Shown: one piece after another, positions 15,305 through 24,243 of the stretch
Numbering within the stretch: position 1 is the stretch's first letter
Layout: each line of letters opens with the position of its first letter
Program-made: the position numbers and the translations under genes
From: Patescibacteria group bacterium
GTDB lineage: Bacteria > Patescibacteriota > Patescibacteriia > JAHIZJ01
Length of the DNA: 64,000 nt
Assembly (NCBI GenBank): GCA_041661625.1
Contig: JBAZUB010000003.1
Location: 101,233 to 165,232, forward strand
Direction of reading: 5' to 3'
Notes under the pieces: model-generated
What the model saw: the letters and a program-made list of their open reading frames with translations, nothing else
The model's database searches: none
Told to the model about the DNA's origin: nothing

Positions 15305-15721
15305 ATGGCAGACTTCAATAAAATCGGCGTACTAATACTAAACGAGGACGCGACGAAATTCCTGGTTTGCGAAGTGCATCCACGGGTTCTGCCACCAACA
15401 TATCTCATGCCGGGCGGTGTTTTCCACGAGGATTCGATCGAAGAGTGCATCGCCAATGAAATAAAGGAAGAGCTGGACAGCGCAGTCGATACTTCCACAA
15501 TAGAGTTTATTGGCGAGTATATCGATGTGGCCGCGACCAATCCCGATAAAACGGTGGCTATTCAACTCTACAAAGGTGCGTTATTAAATGAGCCAAAGCC
15601 ATCTTCCGAGGTTAAGCAGCTTCATTGGATCGGCAAAGAAGGGGAGAACCTTGAAGTTGTATCGCCGATTATCCGGAATAAGATTATTCCCGATCTCATC
15701 AAACGAGGTATATTGAAATAA
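15305..15721 (+). CDS. Nudix hydrolase family protein
   Basis: 138 residues. The Nudix box is recognisable but atypical: GGVFHEDSIEECIANEIKEEL, one residue short between GG and the first acidic position and with Asn in place of the usual Arg before the last Glu pair. Flanking beta strands (VLILNEDATKFLVCEV, KTVAIQLYKG) fit. Catalysis may be altered. It is the first gene after the cassette array. Confidence 0.75.
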   Translation: MADFNKIGVLILNEDATKFLVCEVHPRVLPPTYLMPGGVFHEDSIEECIANEIKEELDSAVDTSTIEFIGEYIDVAATNPDKTVAIQLYKGALLNEPKPSSEVKQLHWIGKEGENLEVVSPIIRNKIIPDLIKRGILK

Positions 15722-15792
15722 AATTCATCGTCCAAAAGTAAGCATTCCAAAATTTTTGATATAATACCATTCTACACATTACACACTACCAA

Positions 15793-16161
15793 ATGGAAAA
15801 CGACGCAATGAAAAAACACACTTCCCCATTCATCGTAATAGCTGTTGTTATTCTTGCGGTGGGATTGGCATTTTTCGCTTTTCAATTATTATTTATCCAA
15901 CCGGACAGTAAAAAAGTCGCCTGTAGCGAACTTCCTTCGGCTGAACAAGTCCAAAATATTCTTACCGAGCATACTGATATTATTCAGGAGCTGGGACGTC
16001 TCGGTCCCGAAAACACCATTCGATTTGATGCCGACGCGACTAGGTGTCCAGGTAAGGCCGACATTTTTATCATTTACGGCACAGAGAAGCAACGTCATCA
16101 GATAAAAGATAGAATCGGCGATAATTTCTTCGGAATACCTTACCGAATGGCAAATATGTAA
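15793..16161 (+). CDS. Membrane-anchored hypothetical protein
   Basis: 122 residues; one N-terminal membrane helix (about 12-35) and an external domain of about 85 residues with two Cys (ACSEL, RCPGK) that could form a disulfide. Not recognised. An ATATAAT -10-like hexamer at about 15758 precedes it, so it has its own promoter. The start may be the second Met (MKKHTS). Confidence 0.65.
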   Translation: MENDAMKKHTSPFIVIAVVILAVGLAFFAFQLLFIQPDSKKVACSELPSAEQVQNILTEHTDIIQELGRLGPENTIRFDADATRCPGKADIFIIYGTEKQRHQIKDRIGDNFFGIPYRMANM

Positions 16162-16184
16162 TAAAACCTTGAGAGAATAGCAAC

Positions 16185-16643
16185 ATGTCCAAACTAGATC
16201 TCCAAAACGGCATTATCAAGAATTCGCGTGGACTAGTGTACAAAGTCGAAAATGGCCAACGGTTTTTTCTGTTGACGCAAGAGCTCGATGGCATCTACAC
16301 GCTTCCGGGAGGCTGTAAGGATCTCGACGATGTCGACTCGCTGTCCGCCATGCAGCGTGAAATAAAGGAAGAATTAAACTTGAATACAACAGATTACGAA
16401 ATACGTGGCTCGGATATCCAAAAGACATATCAGAATGTATATCCCGATCCCACCTCGGAAAGGTTCGGCAAGGACACAATCATTTGTTTGTTTCTTATTC
16501 AGTGTATTGATTCACAGTCAATCAAGTTATCAGATGATATAAAAAGTTTCCAGTGGTTTAATGAAATAGATGCTTTAAAGTCGTTAACCACAAACCACAT
16601 GAAGGAAATGTTTCGGCTCGGTATGGAGTTATTGCAGAAATAA
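16185..16643 (+). CDS. Nudix hydrolase family protein
   Basis: 152 residues with the box GGCKDLDDVDSLSAMQREIKEEL: two residues longer than the canonical GX5E spacing but with intact REIKEEL. N-terminal RGLVYKVENGQRFFLL and C-terminal IKSFQWFNEIDAL are usual for the family. Probably acts on a nucleotide derivative. It lies 23 bp after the anchored protein gene. Confidence 0.8.
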   Translation: MSKLDLQNGIIKNSRGLVYKVENGQRFFLLTQELDGIYTLPGGCKDLDDVDSLSAMQREIKEELNLNTTDYEIRGSDIQKTYQNVYPDPTSERFGKDTIICLFLIQCIDSQSIKLSDDIKSFQWFNEIDALKSLTTNHMKEMFRLGMELLQK

Positions 16644-16684
16644 TTTTACCCAAAGGTATCGTTTCATTGATTCGATCAATAAAT

Positions 16685-17311
16685 ATGGACAATAGTATAA
16701 AAGCGGTTCATGTATATGACCGGATAGCTAACGCGTACGCCGACGTGTTTTCGGAACCTTCCGAAAATATCGATGAGTTTTTGGAACTTTTACCAACCAA
16801 AAGCAAGATTTTGGACGTCGGCTGCGGTAACGGAGTTGATTGTATTTACGTAAAAAACAAAGGTTATGACGTTGTCGGCGTCGATATGTCAGAAAAAATG
16901 CTTGATATCGCTAGAAGCAAATATCCTGAGATCGATTTTCGTCTGGGTGACATGAGAAAACTTGAGTTCGACAAGAATGAATTCGATGGAATTATTGCAG
17001 CTTGTTCGCTGATTCACATACCTAAGCGGGACATTCCAAGTACATTGAATCAGTTTGCAGGATTTCTTAAACATGGCGGCGCAGTATACATTCTGTTACA
17101 ATCTGGAAAATCTGAAGAATTGTTCGTAAATGAACCTTTCAAACCCGATGAAAAGTTGTTTGTGAATGTCATTTCGTCGGACGAAATCGAACGGTTGCTC
17201 CAAGACGCTGGTTTCGAGATAGTACATAAACACGAACGTAAATCTTTAATAGAGAAGGAGCTCGACTTTATTCATTTGATCGTGATTGCTCGATATATAG
17301 GCGTCCATTAA
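16685..17311 (+). CDS. SAM-dependent methyltransferase, paralogue of cassette 9
   Basis: 208 residues from ATG 16685 (chosen by alignment to the cassette copy; an upstream start at 16667 has no support). Motif I ILDVGCGNGVDC, DVVGVDMSEKML, DGIIAACSLIHIP. The protein matches cassette 9 along its whole length, including the C-terminal ELDFIHLIVIARY, and ends where the cassette copy enters its terminal repeat. No attC lies near this gene. Confidence 0.85.
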   Translation: MDNSIKAVHVYDRIANAYADVFSEPSENIDEFLELLPTKSKILDVGCGNGVDCIYVKNKGYDVVGVDMSEKMLDIARSKYPEIDFRLGDMRKLEFDKNEFDGIIAACSLIHIPKRDIPSTLNQFAGFLKHGGAVYILLQSGKSEELFVNEPFKPDEKLFVNVISSDEIERLLQDAGFEIVHKHERKSLIEKELDFIHLIVIARYIGVH

Positions 17312-17314
17312 CAT

Positions 17315-17905
17315 ATGAACCGTCCATTTGATTGTATTACCGACTTCATTTTTATTGAAAATCAACCTGCCAAGGCTGATATTATTCTAATTCCGGGTGG
17401 TTTACGGCCCCAGCTGATGGATAAAGCCGTGGAACTCTATCGGCAAGGTTTTGCCCCATACATACTTCCATCAGGAGGGGCTGGCCCAAAACTTAGTCGA
17501 GAAATAGAGGCCGGAACCGCACATTGGAAAAGTGAGTGGGAGTTTTTACAAAATATTGCCCTGCAAAAAGGAGTTCCGGAAAAAATGGTGTTGAAGGAAG
17601 ACAAAGCCTTGAACACCTACGACAATGCTAGACTGTCGTGGCGAGTCGTTCAGCAACAGAATATCGAGGTTAATAAAGCCATCCTCGTGTGCAAGGCATT
17701 TCACGCTCGACGCGCACTACTGACTTATCAAGCCGCTTTTTCTTCAAAAATCGAATATATTATTTGTCCGATTATTGACGATCGTGATGTTCGACGGGAC
17801 AATTGGTTCTTGGATGAAAAAAAGATTGAGCTAGTGATGGGTGAAATGGAAAAAATCGGGAAATATTTTGTGAAGCGTATTACCCAGTTAAATAATAACG
17901 CCTAA
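17315..17905 (+). CDS. YdcF-like (DUF218) protein
   Basis: 196 residues. Begins with the family strand ADIILIPGGLRPQ, then a PYILPSGGAG turn, the conserved EDKALNTYDNAR helix and AILVCKAFHARRALLTYQ. DUF218 proteins such as YdcF/ElyC bind nucleotides or lipid-linked sugars and are tied to envelope metabolism. No membrane helix here. It starts 3 bp after the methyltransferase, so the two are co-transcribed. Confidence 0.8.
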   Translation: MNRPFDCITDFIFIENQPAKADIILIPGGLRPQLMDKAVELYRQGFAPYILPSGGAGPKLSREIEAGTAHWKSEWEFLQNIALQKGVPEKMVLKEDKALNTYDNARLSWRVVQQQNIEVNKAILVCKAFHARRALLTYQAAFSSKIEYIICPIIDDRDVRRDNWFLDEKKIELVMGEMEKIGKYFVKRITQLNNNA

Positions 17906-17916
17906 ACAATAAACCC

Positions 17917-18252
17917 ATGGATTGCCTCTTCTGTAAAATCATTGAAAAAAGTATTCCCGGTGAGATTGTCTACGAGGACGATCAAGTGATCGCGTTCAAA
18001 GATATCCATCCCAAAGCGGATATCCACGTGCTGGTAATCCCGAAGCGGCACATTCAGTCGCTGGCTGGTTTGAGTGAGGCCGACGCGGCTTTGATCGGGC
18101 ACTTAATTGTGGTAACGAGCCGGTTGGCGAAGGAATTGGGGATTGAATCGGGTTTCAAAGTAGCGGTAAACAGCGGGCTTAAGGCTGGCCAGGAGGTGGA
18201 CCATCTCCACATCCATTTGATGGGCGGGCGCTTCCATAGTCACTTGGCCTAA
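17917..18252 (+). CDS. HIT family hydrolase (HINT-like)
   Basis: 111 residues with CLFCKIIEKSIPGEIVYED at the start, a DIHPKADIHVLVIPKRHI block and the histidine triad DHLHIHLMGG near the end. HINT proteins hydrolyse nucleoside phosphoramidates and aminoacyl-AMP. Size is standard. Confidence 0.92.
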   Translation: MDCLFCKIIEKSIPGEIVYEDDQVIAFKDIHPKADIHVLVIPKRHIQSLAGLSEADAALIGHLIVVTSRLAKELGIESGFKVAVNSGLKAGQEVDHLHIHLMGGRFHSHLA

Positions 18253-18335
18253 TTTGACGCACGTTGCCATCCGTGGTATATTCAACACGTTAGTATTTTT
18301 TAAATTATCTTATATTCACAAGGGAGGTGAATAGA

Positions 18336-18608
18336 GTGGTCGAAGTCCGCCGCAAGGATGGAGAATCTGGAGAAAGTCTGCTGCGCCGTTTTACTCGAAA
18401 GGTTCAACAAAGTGGCACATTGATTCGGGCCAAGAAAAGACGTTTTTACGAACCGCCCAAGAACAAACGGGCCGTGCGCGAAGATGCAATTCGCCGGAGT
18501 GTTATTCGGGGAAAGCGCGAATATCTCAAGAAAATAGGCAAATTGGACGATTGGATGGAACGTAAAGGTTATCGAACATACAAGGGTTCAAAAAGATCAG
18601 GTTCTTAA
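18336..18608 (+). CDS. rpsU: 30S ribosomal protein S21
   Basis: 90 residues from GTG 18336, which lies 8 bases after AGGGAGGTG; an earlier in-frame GTG inside the Shine-Dalgarno is not used. Starts VEVRRKDGESGESLLRRF, the S21 signature, with the basic AKKRRFYEPPKNKR segment; the C-terminal 30 residues are an added basic extension. Co-oriented with the YqeY gene 13 bp downstream, the frequent rpsU-yqeY pair. Confidence 0.9.
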   Translation: MVEVRRKDGESGESLLRRFTRKVQQSGTLIRAKKRRFYEPPKNKRAVREDAIRRSVIRGKREYLKKIGKLDDWMERKGYRTYKGSKRSGS

Positions 18609-18621
18609 AACATAGCTCGTT

Positions 18622-19077
18622 TTGATCCGAGAAAAAATTGAACAAAATTTGAAGTTAGCCCAGAAAAGCCAGGATGAGGCGACAGTTTCGACGCTGCGCC
18701 TGGTTTTGGCATCTATGAAGAATTTTCAGATCGAACAGCGGGGTCGCGATTTGACTGATGATGACATGATTATGCTGTTGAAAAGGGAAGCCAAGAAGCG
18801 CACTGAAGCGATCGAGGCCTACACCAAAGGCGGCCGGGAAGAATTGCGCGCCAAAGAGGCTCACGAACTGCAAATTATTAGGGAATATTTACCGCCGGAA
18901 ATGTCTGAAGAAGAGGTAAGTAAGGTCATCCAGGCGGTTATCGGTGATCTGGGTGTTACTGATCCCAGCCAATTTGGCCGGGTAATGTCTGAGTCTATGA
19001 AACGCTTGGGTAACCAAGCTTCGGGCCAAATTGTTTCAGCGGTTGTCAAAAAGGCTCTCACTAAACCAAAAGACTAA
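18622..19077 (+). CDS. GatB/YqeY domain protein
   Basis: 151 residues from TTG 18622. YqeY features: LRLVLASMKNFQIE, a DDDMIMLLKREAKKRTEAIEAY helix, the REYLPPEMSEEEV turn and the GRVMSESMKRL ... SAVVKKAL end. The family resembles the tRNA-binding tail of GatB; its role outside the amidotransferase is not settled. Placement after rpsU is typical. Confidence 0.9.
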   Translation: MIREKIEQNLKLAQKSQDEATVSTLRLVLASMKNFQIEQRGRDLTDDDMIMLLKREAKKRTEAIEAYTKGGREELRAKEAHELQIIREYLPPEMSEEEVSKVIQAVIGDLGVTDPSQFGRVMSESMKRLGNQASGQIVSAVVKKALTKPKD

Positions 19078-19093
19078 GTAATCGAAAGCGCCA

Positions 19094-22000
19094 ATGGGAG
19101 GACCAATACCAAAAACTAACCAAAAATACTGGAGAGGCTTTGTGCTGGGAGCCGGCATCTGGTGTCTGCTGCTTTTGGCCGTTATTCTAGTCTGGCCGTA
19201 CCGATTTGCCTGGGCGGCGACTTTTGACAGTAATACCGGTAGTGCTCTGGGCTTAGGTACGGTGCCGTTGGACCAGGTAGTACGGAACATTATCCGCTGG
19301 GCGCTGGGATTTTTGGGTCTGATCGCGGTGATTATGGTCATTTATGGCGGCTTTTTGTGGATGACCGCGGCGGGCAATGAGCAGCGGATCGAAAAGGCCA
19401 AGAAGATTATCATGGGCGCGATCATTGGCCTGGTTATAATATTGTTGTCTTTCGCCATAGTGCAGTTTGTATTTTTCGGTGTGACAAATTCTACCGGAAA
19501 CGGAAATGACAATACTAACGGCGGCCCACCGCCGGATGGTGGTGATAGCGCTCAGTTCTATGTCCGGCTCGTCTCACCGCACGAGGATGAAGACAATGTT
19601 TCATTATGCCGCTTCGTTCAGGGCGTATTTAACCGCCAGATCAACCAATCGACTGGCGCACTGACACTGACCCAGGTGGACAATGGCCAAGCAGTCGCGG
19701 GCGCCATCACCTACCAGGATGGCAATAAGATAAAACTGGACCCGAGCGCCGATCTGGCTCCGCAAAAACAATACCGCGCTTTAATACCCGACACAGTCGA
19801 GGATTCATCCGGCAATCAGCTGGATCAGCAGAAAGAGTGGTATTTTACGACCGGTTCCGAGTCGGATAATGAGCCGCCGCGGGTATTTGATACCTGGCCC
19901 GATACGGGCGCGACGGATATCTGCCTGTCCACGCCGATTGTGGTCGAGTTTAATGAACCGATGGATCTGTCTACTCTGATTGTGGCCAATGTCACGGTCG
20001 CCGGTCCCGGCAACCCGCAGGTCAGGTCGGTGGATATTCCCAACGATCGCACAATGGCGATCACATTGAATTCGCCCTTGGAACCCAACCAGGATTACAC
20101 GGTGACTTTAAACGGCGCGCCGGGGCATATTGCCGATGCCTGCGGTAATCCACTGGACGGTAATGGCGACGGTACGGGCGGTGATAATTATGACTGGTCA
20201 TTTACGACCGGCATTGGCGCTGATTGCGCCCCCAAGATCAACTCGATCAGCGGATCGGGCTACTATGAGACCGACGTGACGATCGAGGGCACGAATTTTA
20301 CCAGCATTCCCACCACGACGGTGTTTAATAACGACGCTACGGCTTTTAATAACTGTTTCAATGCCAGCTATATTCCTAACGCGGTTTGTGTCAAAGAGTG
20401 GACTAATACGCGTATTAAAGTCACCCTACCGGCCAGCGGCGGCGCCAGCAACGGCGCCATCGACGGTCTGGTTAAGGTTAGGGTAGGTGCGCTGGAAAGC
20501 AACGGCAAGGATTTTGACGTCAAGGCGCCGCACGTCAGCCAGGTCAACCCGGCCAGCGGCGGACCGGGGCAATTCGTCACCATCACGGGAACAAATTTCG
20601 GCAGCAGCGCCGGCCGGGTGCTATTCCGCAAGACCGGTGATCCGGATATCGAGGGTGATCGGCCATCCTGCTCGTCTTGGTGGCAAAATGATCAGATTAT
20701 TGTCAAAGTACCGGAAGGTTTCAGCCTCAATGACGTTACACAAATACAGATTGATACTTCGGGCAACCGCCGTTCCAATCTGGAAGATTTTCAAATAACG
20801 AACCAAGTTGGGCCGGGATTATGTTCGATCACCCCGGCTTGCGGTGGTGCGGATACTGATGTCACATTAATCGGCGAGGCATTAGGCGGCGCCGGCCAGC
20901 TGAAATTCGACGGTACAACGGCTGACACCACGGTCTGGACCGAAGGCCAGATCAAGGGCAAGGTACCGGATATCGCCGACAGCGTAAATCCTTATTCGGT
21001 CACCGCGACTGTCGGCGGACTGGTCAGCAATGGGCTGCCATTCCACAAACCCTGTGGAACCGGCGATGATGGCGAACACCGCGCCTGCGCTGGCGCTACT
21101 TGTATCACCGCTTCCGGTGAGGCGCCCGATGAATGCGCTAACGACTCGCAATGTACCGGCACAAACACTCACTCAGAATGCGCCGGCGCGATGTGCAACG
21201 TAGTTGATGGCGCGGGCGCCAATCAATGCGACACACCCGATGACTGTGATGGCGAACACCGGGCTTGTGCCGGTACCAGCTGTATAACCGTTTCGGGCGA
21301 AGCGGCCGACGAATGTACCGACGATTCGCAATGTACAGACGCGAATACCCACTCGGAATGCGCCGGCGCGATGTGCAACGTAGTTGATGGCGCGGGCGCC
21401 AATCAATGCGACACACCCGATGACTGTGATGGCGAACACCGGGCTTGTGCCGGCACAACCTGTATTACCGCCTCAGGCGAAGCCCCAGACGAGTGTTCCA
21501 ATGATTCCCAGTGCACCGACGCGAATACCCACTCGGAATGCGCCGGCGCGATGTGCAACGTAGTTGATGGCGCGGGCGCCAATCAGTGTGCCGTGCCGGA
21601 TGACTGTGCCGGATCGGGTACGGACTGCGACTCCGACCCTGCTACGCCGGCTTGCCAGCCAGGCGCCTGCCCTGTGGGAGAAACTTGCCGCGATACAGAT
21701 TGCCGTTGTTGGGTATTGCCCTCCTATGCCTGCAGTACTACCCAGTGGAGCTGCACGCCCAATCCGGCGGGTTGCGCTGCTACGCAAGGATGTTTGAATG
21801 ATTGTTCTTGCGCCGACAGGCCAACGTTGACGAGCAGCATTCCTGCGAATCTCAGTGTCGACATATGTCGCAATGTTCAGTTCAGCTGGACTTTTTCGGA
21901 GACAATGAGCGGTTCTTCGGCTGACAATGATGCTATTCAGCTAACGATCGATGGCGGAGCCGCGGCAGGTGCTGCATGCAGCGTGGACAAAGATTGCGCA

Positions 22001-23608
22001 TCGGATAATTGCAGCAGCAATCTCTGTGTCGGCAGCGTAGTCAGGGGTAGCTACTCCCAGCCATCCGATAAGCACAACATCTATGGAAACTTTGGCTTAC
22101 TGGAGGCTGACACGGATTATCGAACCAAACTGCTGGGTTTGGCCAACGGTGTTTTGAGCACCGACGGTTTGGGTATGACCAGCGATGTCGAGTATACGTT
22201 CAAAACCTCCACCGCGATTTGTGATGTCAATCAAGTTAGGGTCGATCCGAGCAGTTGGCAATTTGTCCAGCGGGATGCCTCGAGGATGTTTACCGCTTCG
22301 GCTTACCATGGCGACCAGATGATCCTGTCCATTCCCGGTGTGTATGAATACAATTGGACTTGGTCAACGGATGACGCCACGATTATAGTTGTCGGTCCGA
22401 TCAATGTTGCGGCGACGGTGGGAACCATCCAAAACAAGAACGGCAGCACCCGAATCAACGCCAAGGCTTCCGTGACTACCCCCGGCAAGGAAAAGGAGGT
22501 TACCGGCCGGGCGGAAATACGGGTCAATATGTGCGAACACCCCTGGCCCGATCCGGGTGCCGGATTATTCGTGCCATTTACCGATGCTGACACGCACTTT
22601 TCTTTCTGGTACTGCACTGACGATGGATTGCCGATGATTACAAATGTTACCAATGGATCCAGCGGTGCTGACCTAATCAAGGAATATTTCTTTAATGGTT
22701 TGCATGTCTGTGAGGGCGCGGCCAAAGCCTGCACGGTAGACGCGGATTGTGACGGCATGGCCTGCACGGTGCTGCCGGATGCGGTTGGCGTACGTGTAAT
22801 GACGAACCCGAATAGTCAATCACCCAAACTTTGGTATGAAAAAAGATTACCCAATGAGCCGATCCCCAGCGGCGCCGAGCGGACCATTGATGGTTTTCAG
22901 TCCATTCGAGTCGGTCGGACTAGCTATGTCGATGCGGCTAATTCCTACTTTGATGGTGCCTGGCATACTTATACCAATATTTATCTACTGTCCTTCAGTG
23001 AGAATTCGAAATCTGTAACCCAGGAGGTAGCCAACGCATTGATCGGGAACTGGAAATTTGTCACCAATGCGGGTGTTGATTTTGGCGATTTTGCCAAACC
23101 CTGGCTGATACGTGACACCAAGCGGTTGGCCGACTTAGCCGATATTGAGCACTATCTGGACGATTATCGGGCTACCAGTAGCACCTATCCCAATCTGCAA
23201 GCCGGCAGCTATCTAACACGACGGTCCACTAGCGCCTGGCCATCATGGCAAGCTTCCTTGGGTAACGCATTGGGCAAGGGATTGCCCACTGACCCGTTGA
23301 ACTTGTTTTTGTACGGCTCCGGCCCGGGTACGTGTGAGGTGCCGCCGTATGATCACGATACCTGTTGGTGGGGCAATAAGACTCTGTACCCGACTGACGG
23401 TGGCCGGTTCACCTGCCAGGCCAACTCGCATGTTTATATGTACAATTTCGTTCCCGATCCGGCCGACCCCGCGCTCGATAAGTCCTATTTGTACACGATG
23501 CTAGAATATCCGCAATGGGGTGCGCTGGCACCAGCTAATCCATGTGCCGGTTTAGCCGATGGCTCTAGTTGCGCTTGCTTTAATTACACCAGAGAAGTCA
23601 CACCATAA
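19094..23608 (+). CDS. Giant surface protein: VirB2-like membrane head, Ig/IPT-like domains, Cys-rich repeats
   Basis: 1504 residues. Three hydrophobic segments in the first 140 residues; the second and third (VIYGGFLWMTAAGNEQ ... IIMGAIIGLVIILLSFA) look like a VirB2/TrbC-type pilin. The ectodomain follows: two Big_5-like Ig domains (about 155-380, with VEFNEPMDLSTL), IPT/TIG-like repeats (about 385-655, VNPASGGPGQFVTITG), a Cys-rich stretch (about 660-910) with three near-identical 60-residue units, another Big_5-like domain and a C-terminal region with ETF-like fold motifs of unknown type. Probably an exposed adhesin or pilus-linked scaffold; co-oriented with two further anchored proteins. 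Confidence 0.75.
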   Translation: MGGPIPKTNQKYWRGFVLGAGIWCLLLLAVILVWPYRFAWAATFDSNTGSALGLGTVPLDQVVRNIIRWALGFLGLIAVIMVIYGGFLWMTAAGNEQRIEKAKKIIMGAIIGLVIILLSFAIVQFVFFGVTNSTGNGNDNTNGGPPPDGGDSAQFYVRLVSPHEDEDNVSLCRFVQGVFNRQINQSTGALTLTQVDNGQAVAGAITYQDGNKIKLDPSADLAPQKQYRALIPDTVEDSSGNQLDQQKEWYFTTGSESDNEPPRVFDTWPDTGATDICLSTPIVVEFNEPMDLSTLIVANVTVAGPGNPQVRSVDIPNDRTMAITLNSPLEPNQDYTVTLNGAPGHIADACGNPLDGNGDGTGGDNYDWSFTTGIGADCAPKINSISGSGYYETDVTIEGTNFTSIPTTTVFNNDATAFNNCFNASYIPNAVCVKEWTNTRIKVTLPASGGASNGAIDGLVKVRVGALESNGKDFDVKAPHVSQVNPASGGPGQFVTITGTNFGSSAGRVLFRKTGDPDIEGDRPSCSSWWQNDQIIVKVPEGFSLNDVTQIQIDTSGNRRSNLEDFQITNQVGPGLCSITPACGGADTDVTLIGEALGGAGQLKFDGTTADTTVWTEGQIKGKVPDIADSVNPYSVTATVGGLVSNGLPFHKPCGTGDDGEHRACAGATCITASGEAPDECANDSQCTGTNTHSECAGAMCNVVDGAGANQCDTPDDCDGEHRACAGTSCITVSGEAADECTDDSQCTDANTHSECAGAMCNVVDGAGANQCDTPDDCDGEHRACAGTTCITASGEAPDECSNDSQCTDANTHSECAGAMCNVVDGAGANQCAVPDDCAGSGTDCDSDPATPACQPGACPVGETCRDTDCRCWVLPSYACSTTQWSCTPNPAGCAATQGCLNDCSCADRPTLTSSIPANLSVDICRNVQFSWTFSETMSGSSADNDAIQLTIDGGAAAGAACSVDKDCASDNCSSNLCVGSVVRGSYSQPSDKHNIYGNFGLLEADTDYRTKLLGLANGVLSTDGLGMTSDVEYTFKTSTAICDVNQVRVDPSSWQFVQRDASRMFTASAYHGDQMILSIPGVYEYNWTWSTDDATIIVVGPINVAATVGTIQNKNGSTRINAKASVTTPGKEKEVTGRAEIRVNMCEHPWPDPGAGLFVPFTDADTHFSFWYCTDDGLPMITNVTNGSSGADLIKEYFFNGLHVCEGAAKACTVDADCDGMACTVLPDAVGVRVMTNPNSQSPKLWYEKRLPNEPIPSGAERTIDGFQSIRVGRTSYVDAANSYFDGAWHTYTNIYLLSFSENSKSVTQEVANALIGNWKFVTNAGVDFGDFAKPWLIRDTKRLADLADIEHYLDDYRATSSTYPNLQAGSYLTRRSTSAWPSWQASLGNALGKGLPTDPLNLFLYGSGPGTCEVPPYDHDTCWWGNKTLYPTDGGRFTCQANSHVYMYNFVPDPADPALDKSYLYTMLEYPQWGALAPANPCAGLADGSSCACFNYTREVTP
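21071..21610 (+). repeat. Three tandem 180-bp repeats in the giant surface gene
   Basis: Units start at 21071, 21251 and 21431 (each GGCGAACACCG), an exact 180-bp period, 60 residues with eight to nine Cys each (THSECAGAMCNVVDGAGANQC core). The stretch 21361-21430 is identical at the DNA level to 21181-21250, which implies recent copying or gene conversion. Confidence 0.9.
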
Positions 23609-23610
23609 TT

Positions 23611-24243
23611 ATGCCAAACTCAACCAACCAGCCCAGTAGCGCGGAAGATATTTTTGCCCCAACCGATCCAGCCGGCACTCGAACTCCGTCCGTGCGTCCA
23701 ACTCGGCGTCCGGCAGCACCTTATCATGACAGCCCCCTGCCACCGGTGCGCTCTGGTGGCTCTCGTAATCGCACCATATACCTAACAATAATCGTGATCG
23801 TGGTAGTATTGGTTGTCGGCAGCATAGCGGGGTTGGCTTGGTGGAAAAATCGTTCCCAGACCAGCGCTAACGCCAGCAACCGAAACACCAATCAGCTAGT
23901 AAATCAGAATGCCAACTCTTCCATTGTTAATGTATCCAATCAGAACGCTAACGCAACAATCATCCCCAATGTCAATGAGTCGACCAATGCTCCTGCCGAC
24001 AGTGATCGCGATGGATTGTCGGATACGGAAGAGGCCAGTCTTGGCACAAATCCGCAATTGAGCGATACTGATGGTGATGGCTTATCGGATCTTCGCGAAG
24101 TCAGGATCTATCATTCAGATCCTCTGGTATCAGATTCCGATGGCAACGGCGTTTCGGATGGCGACGAAGTATCAGCAGGTGATAATCCCACCGGCAGCGG
24201 CTCACTTTTTGATATTAGCAATAAGACCATAAATTCAAACTAA
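23611..24243 (+). CDS. Single-TM protein with thrombospondin type 3-like calcium repeats
   Basis: 210 residues: Pro-rich cytoplasmic start, membrane helix at about 57-77, Asn-rich linker (about 85-130), then three DxDxDGxxD-type repeats (DSDRDGLSDTEE, DTDGDGLSDLRE, DSDGNGVSDGDE) as in calcium-binding type 3 repeats. Starts 3 bp after the giant gene and overlaps the next gene by one base, so this is an operon of surface proteins. Confidence 0.8.
   Translation: MPNSTNQPSSAEDIFAPTDPAGTRTPSVRPTRRPAAPYHDSPLPPVRSGGSRNRTIYLTIIVIVVVLVVGSIAGLAWWKNRSQTSANASNRNTNQLVNQNANSSIVNVSNQNANATIIPNVNESTNAPADSDRDGLSDTEEASLGTNPQLSDTDGDGLSDLREVRIYHSDPLVSDSDGNGVSDGDEVSAGDNPTGSGSLFDISNKTINSN

Noticed and set aside
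21138..21458. Minus-strand ORFs across the 180-bp repeats
   Set aside because: They exist only because a repeat period divisible by three keeps all frames open; the plus-strand frame is the real protein.
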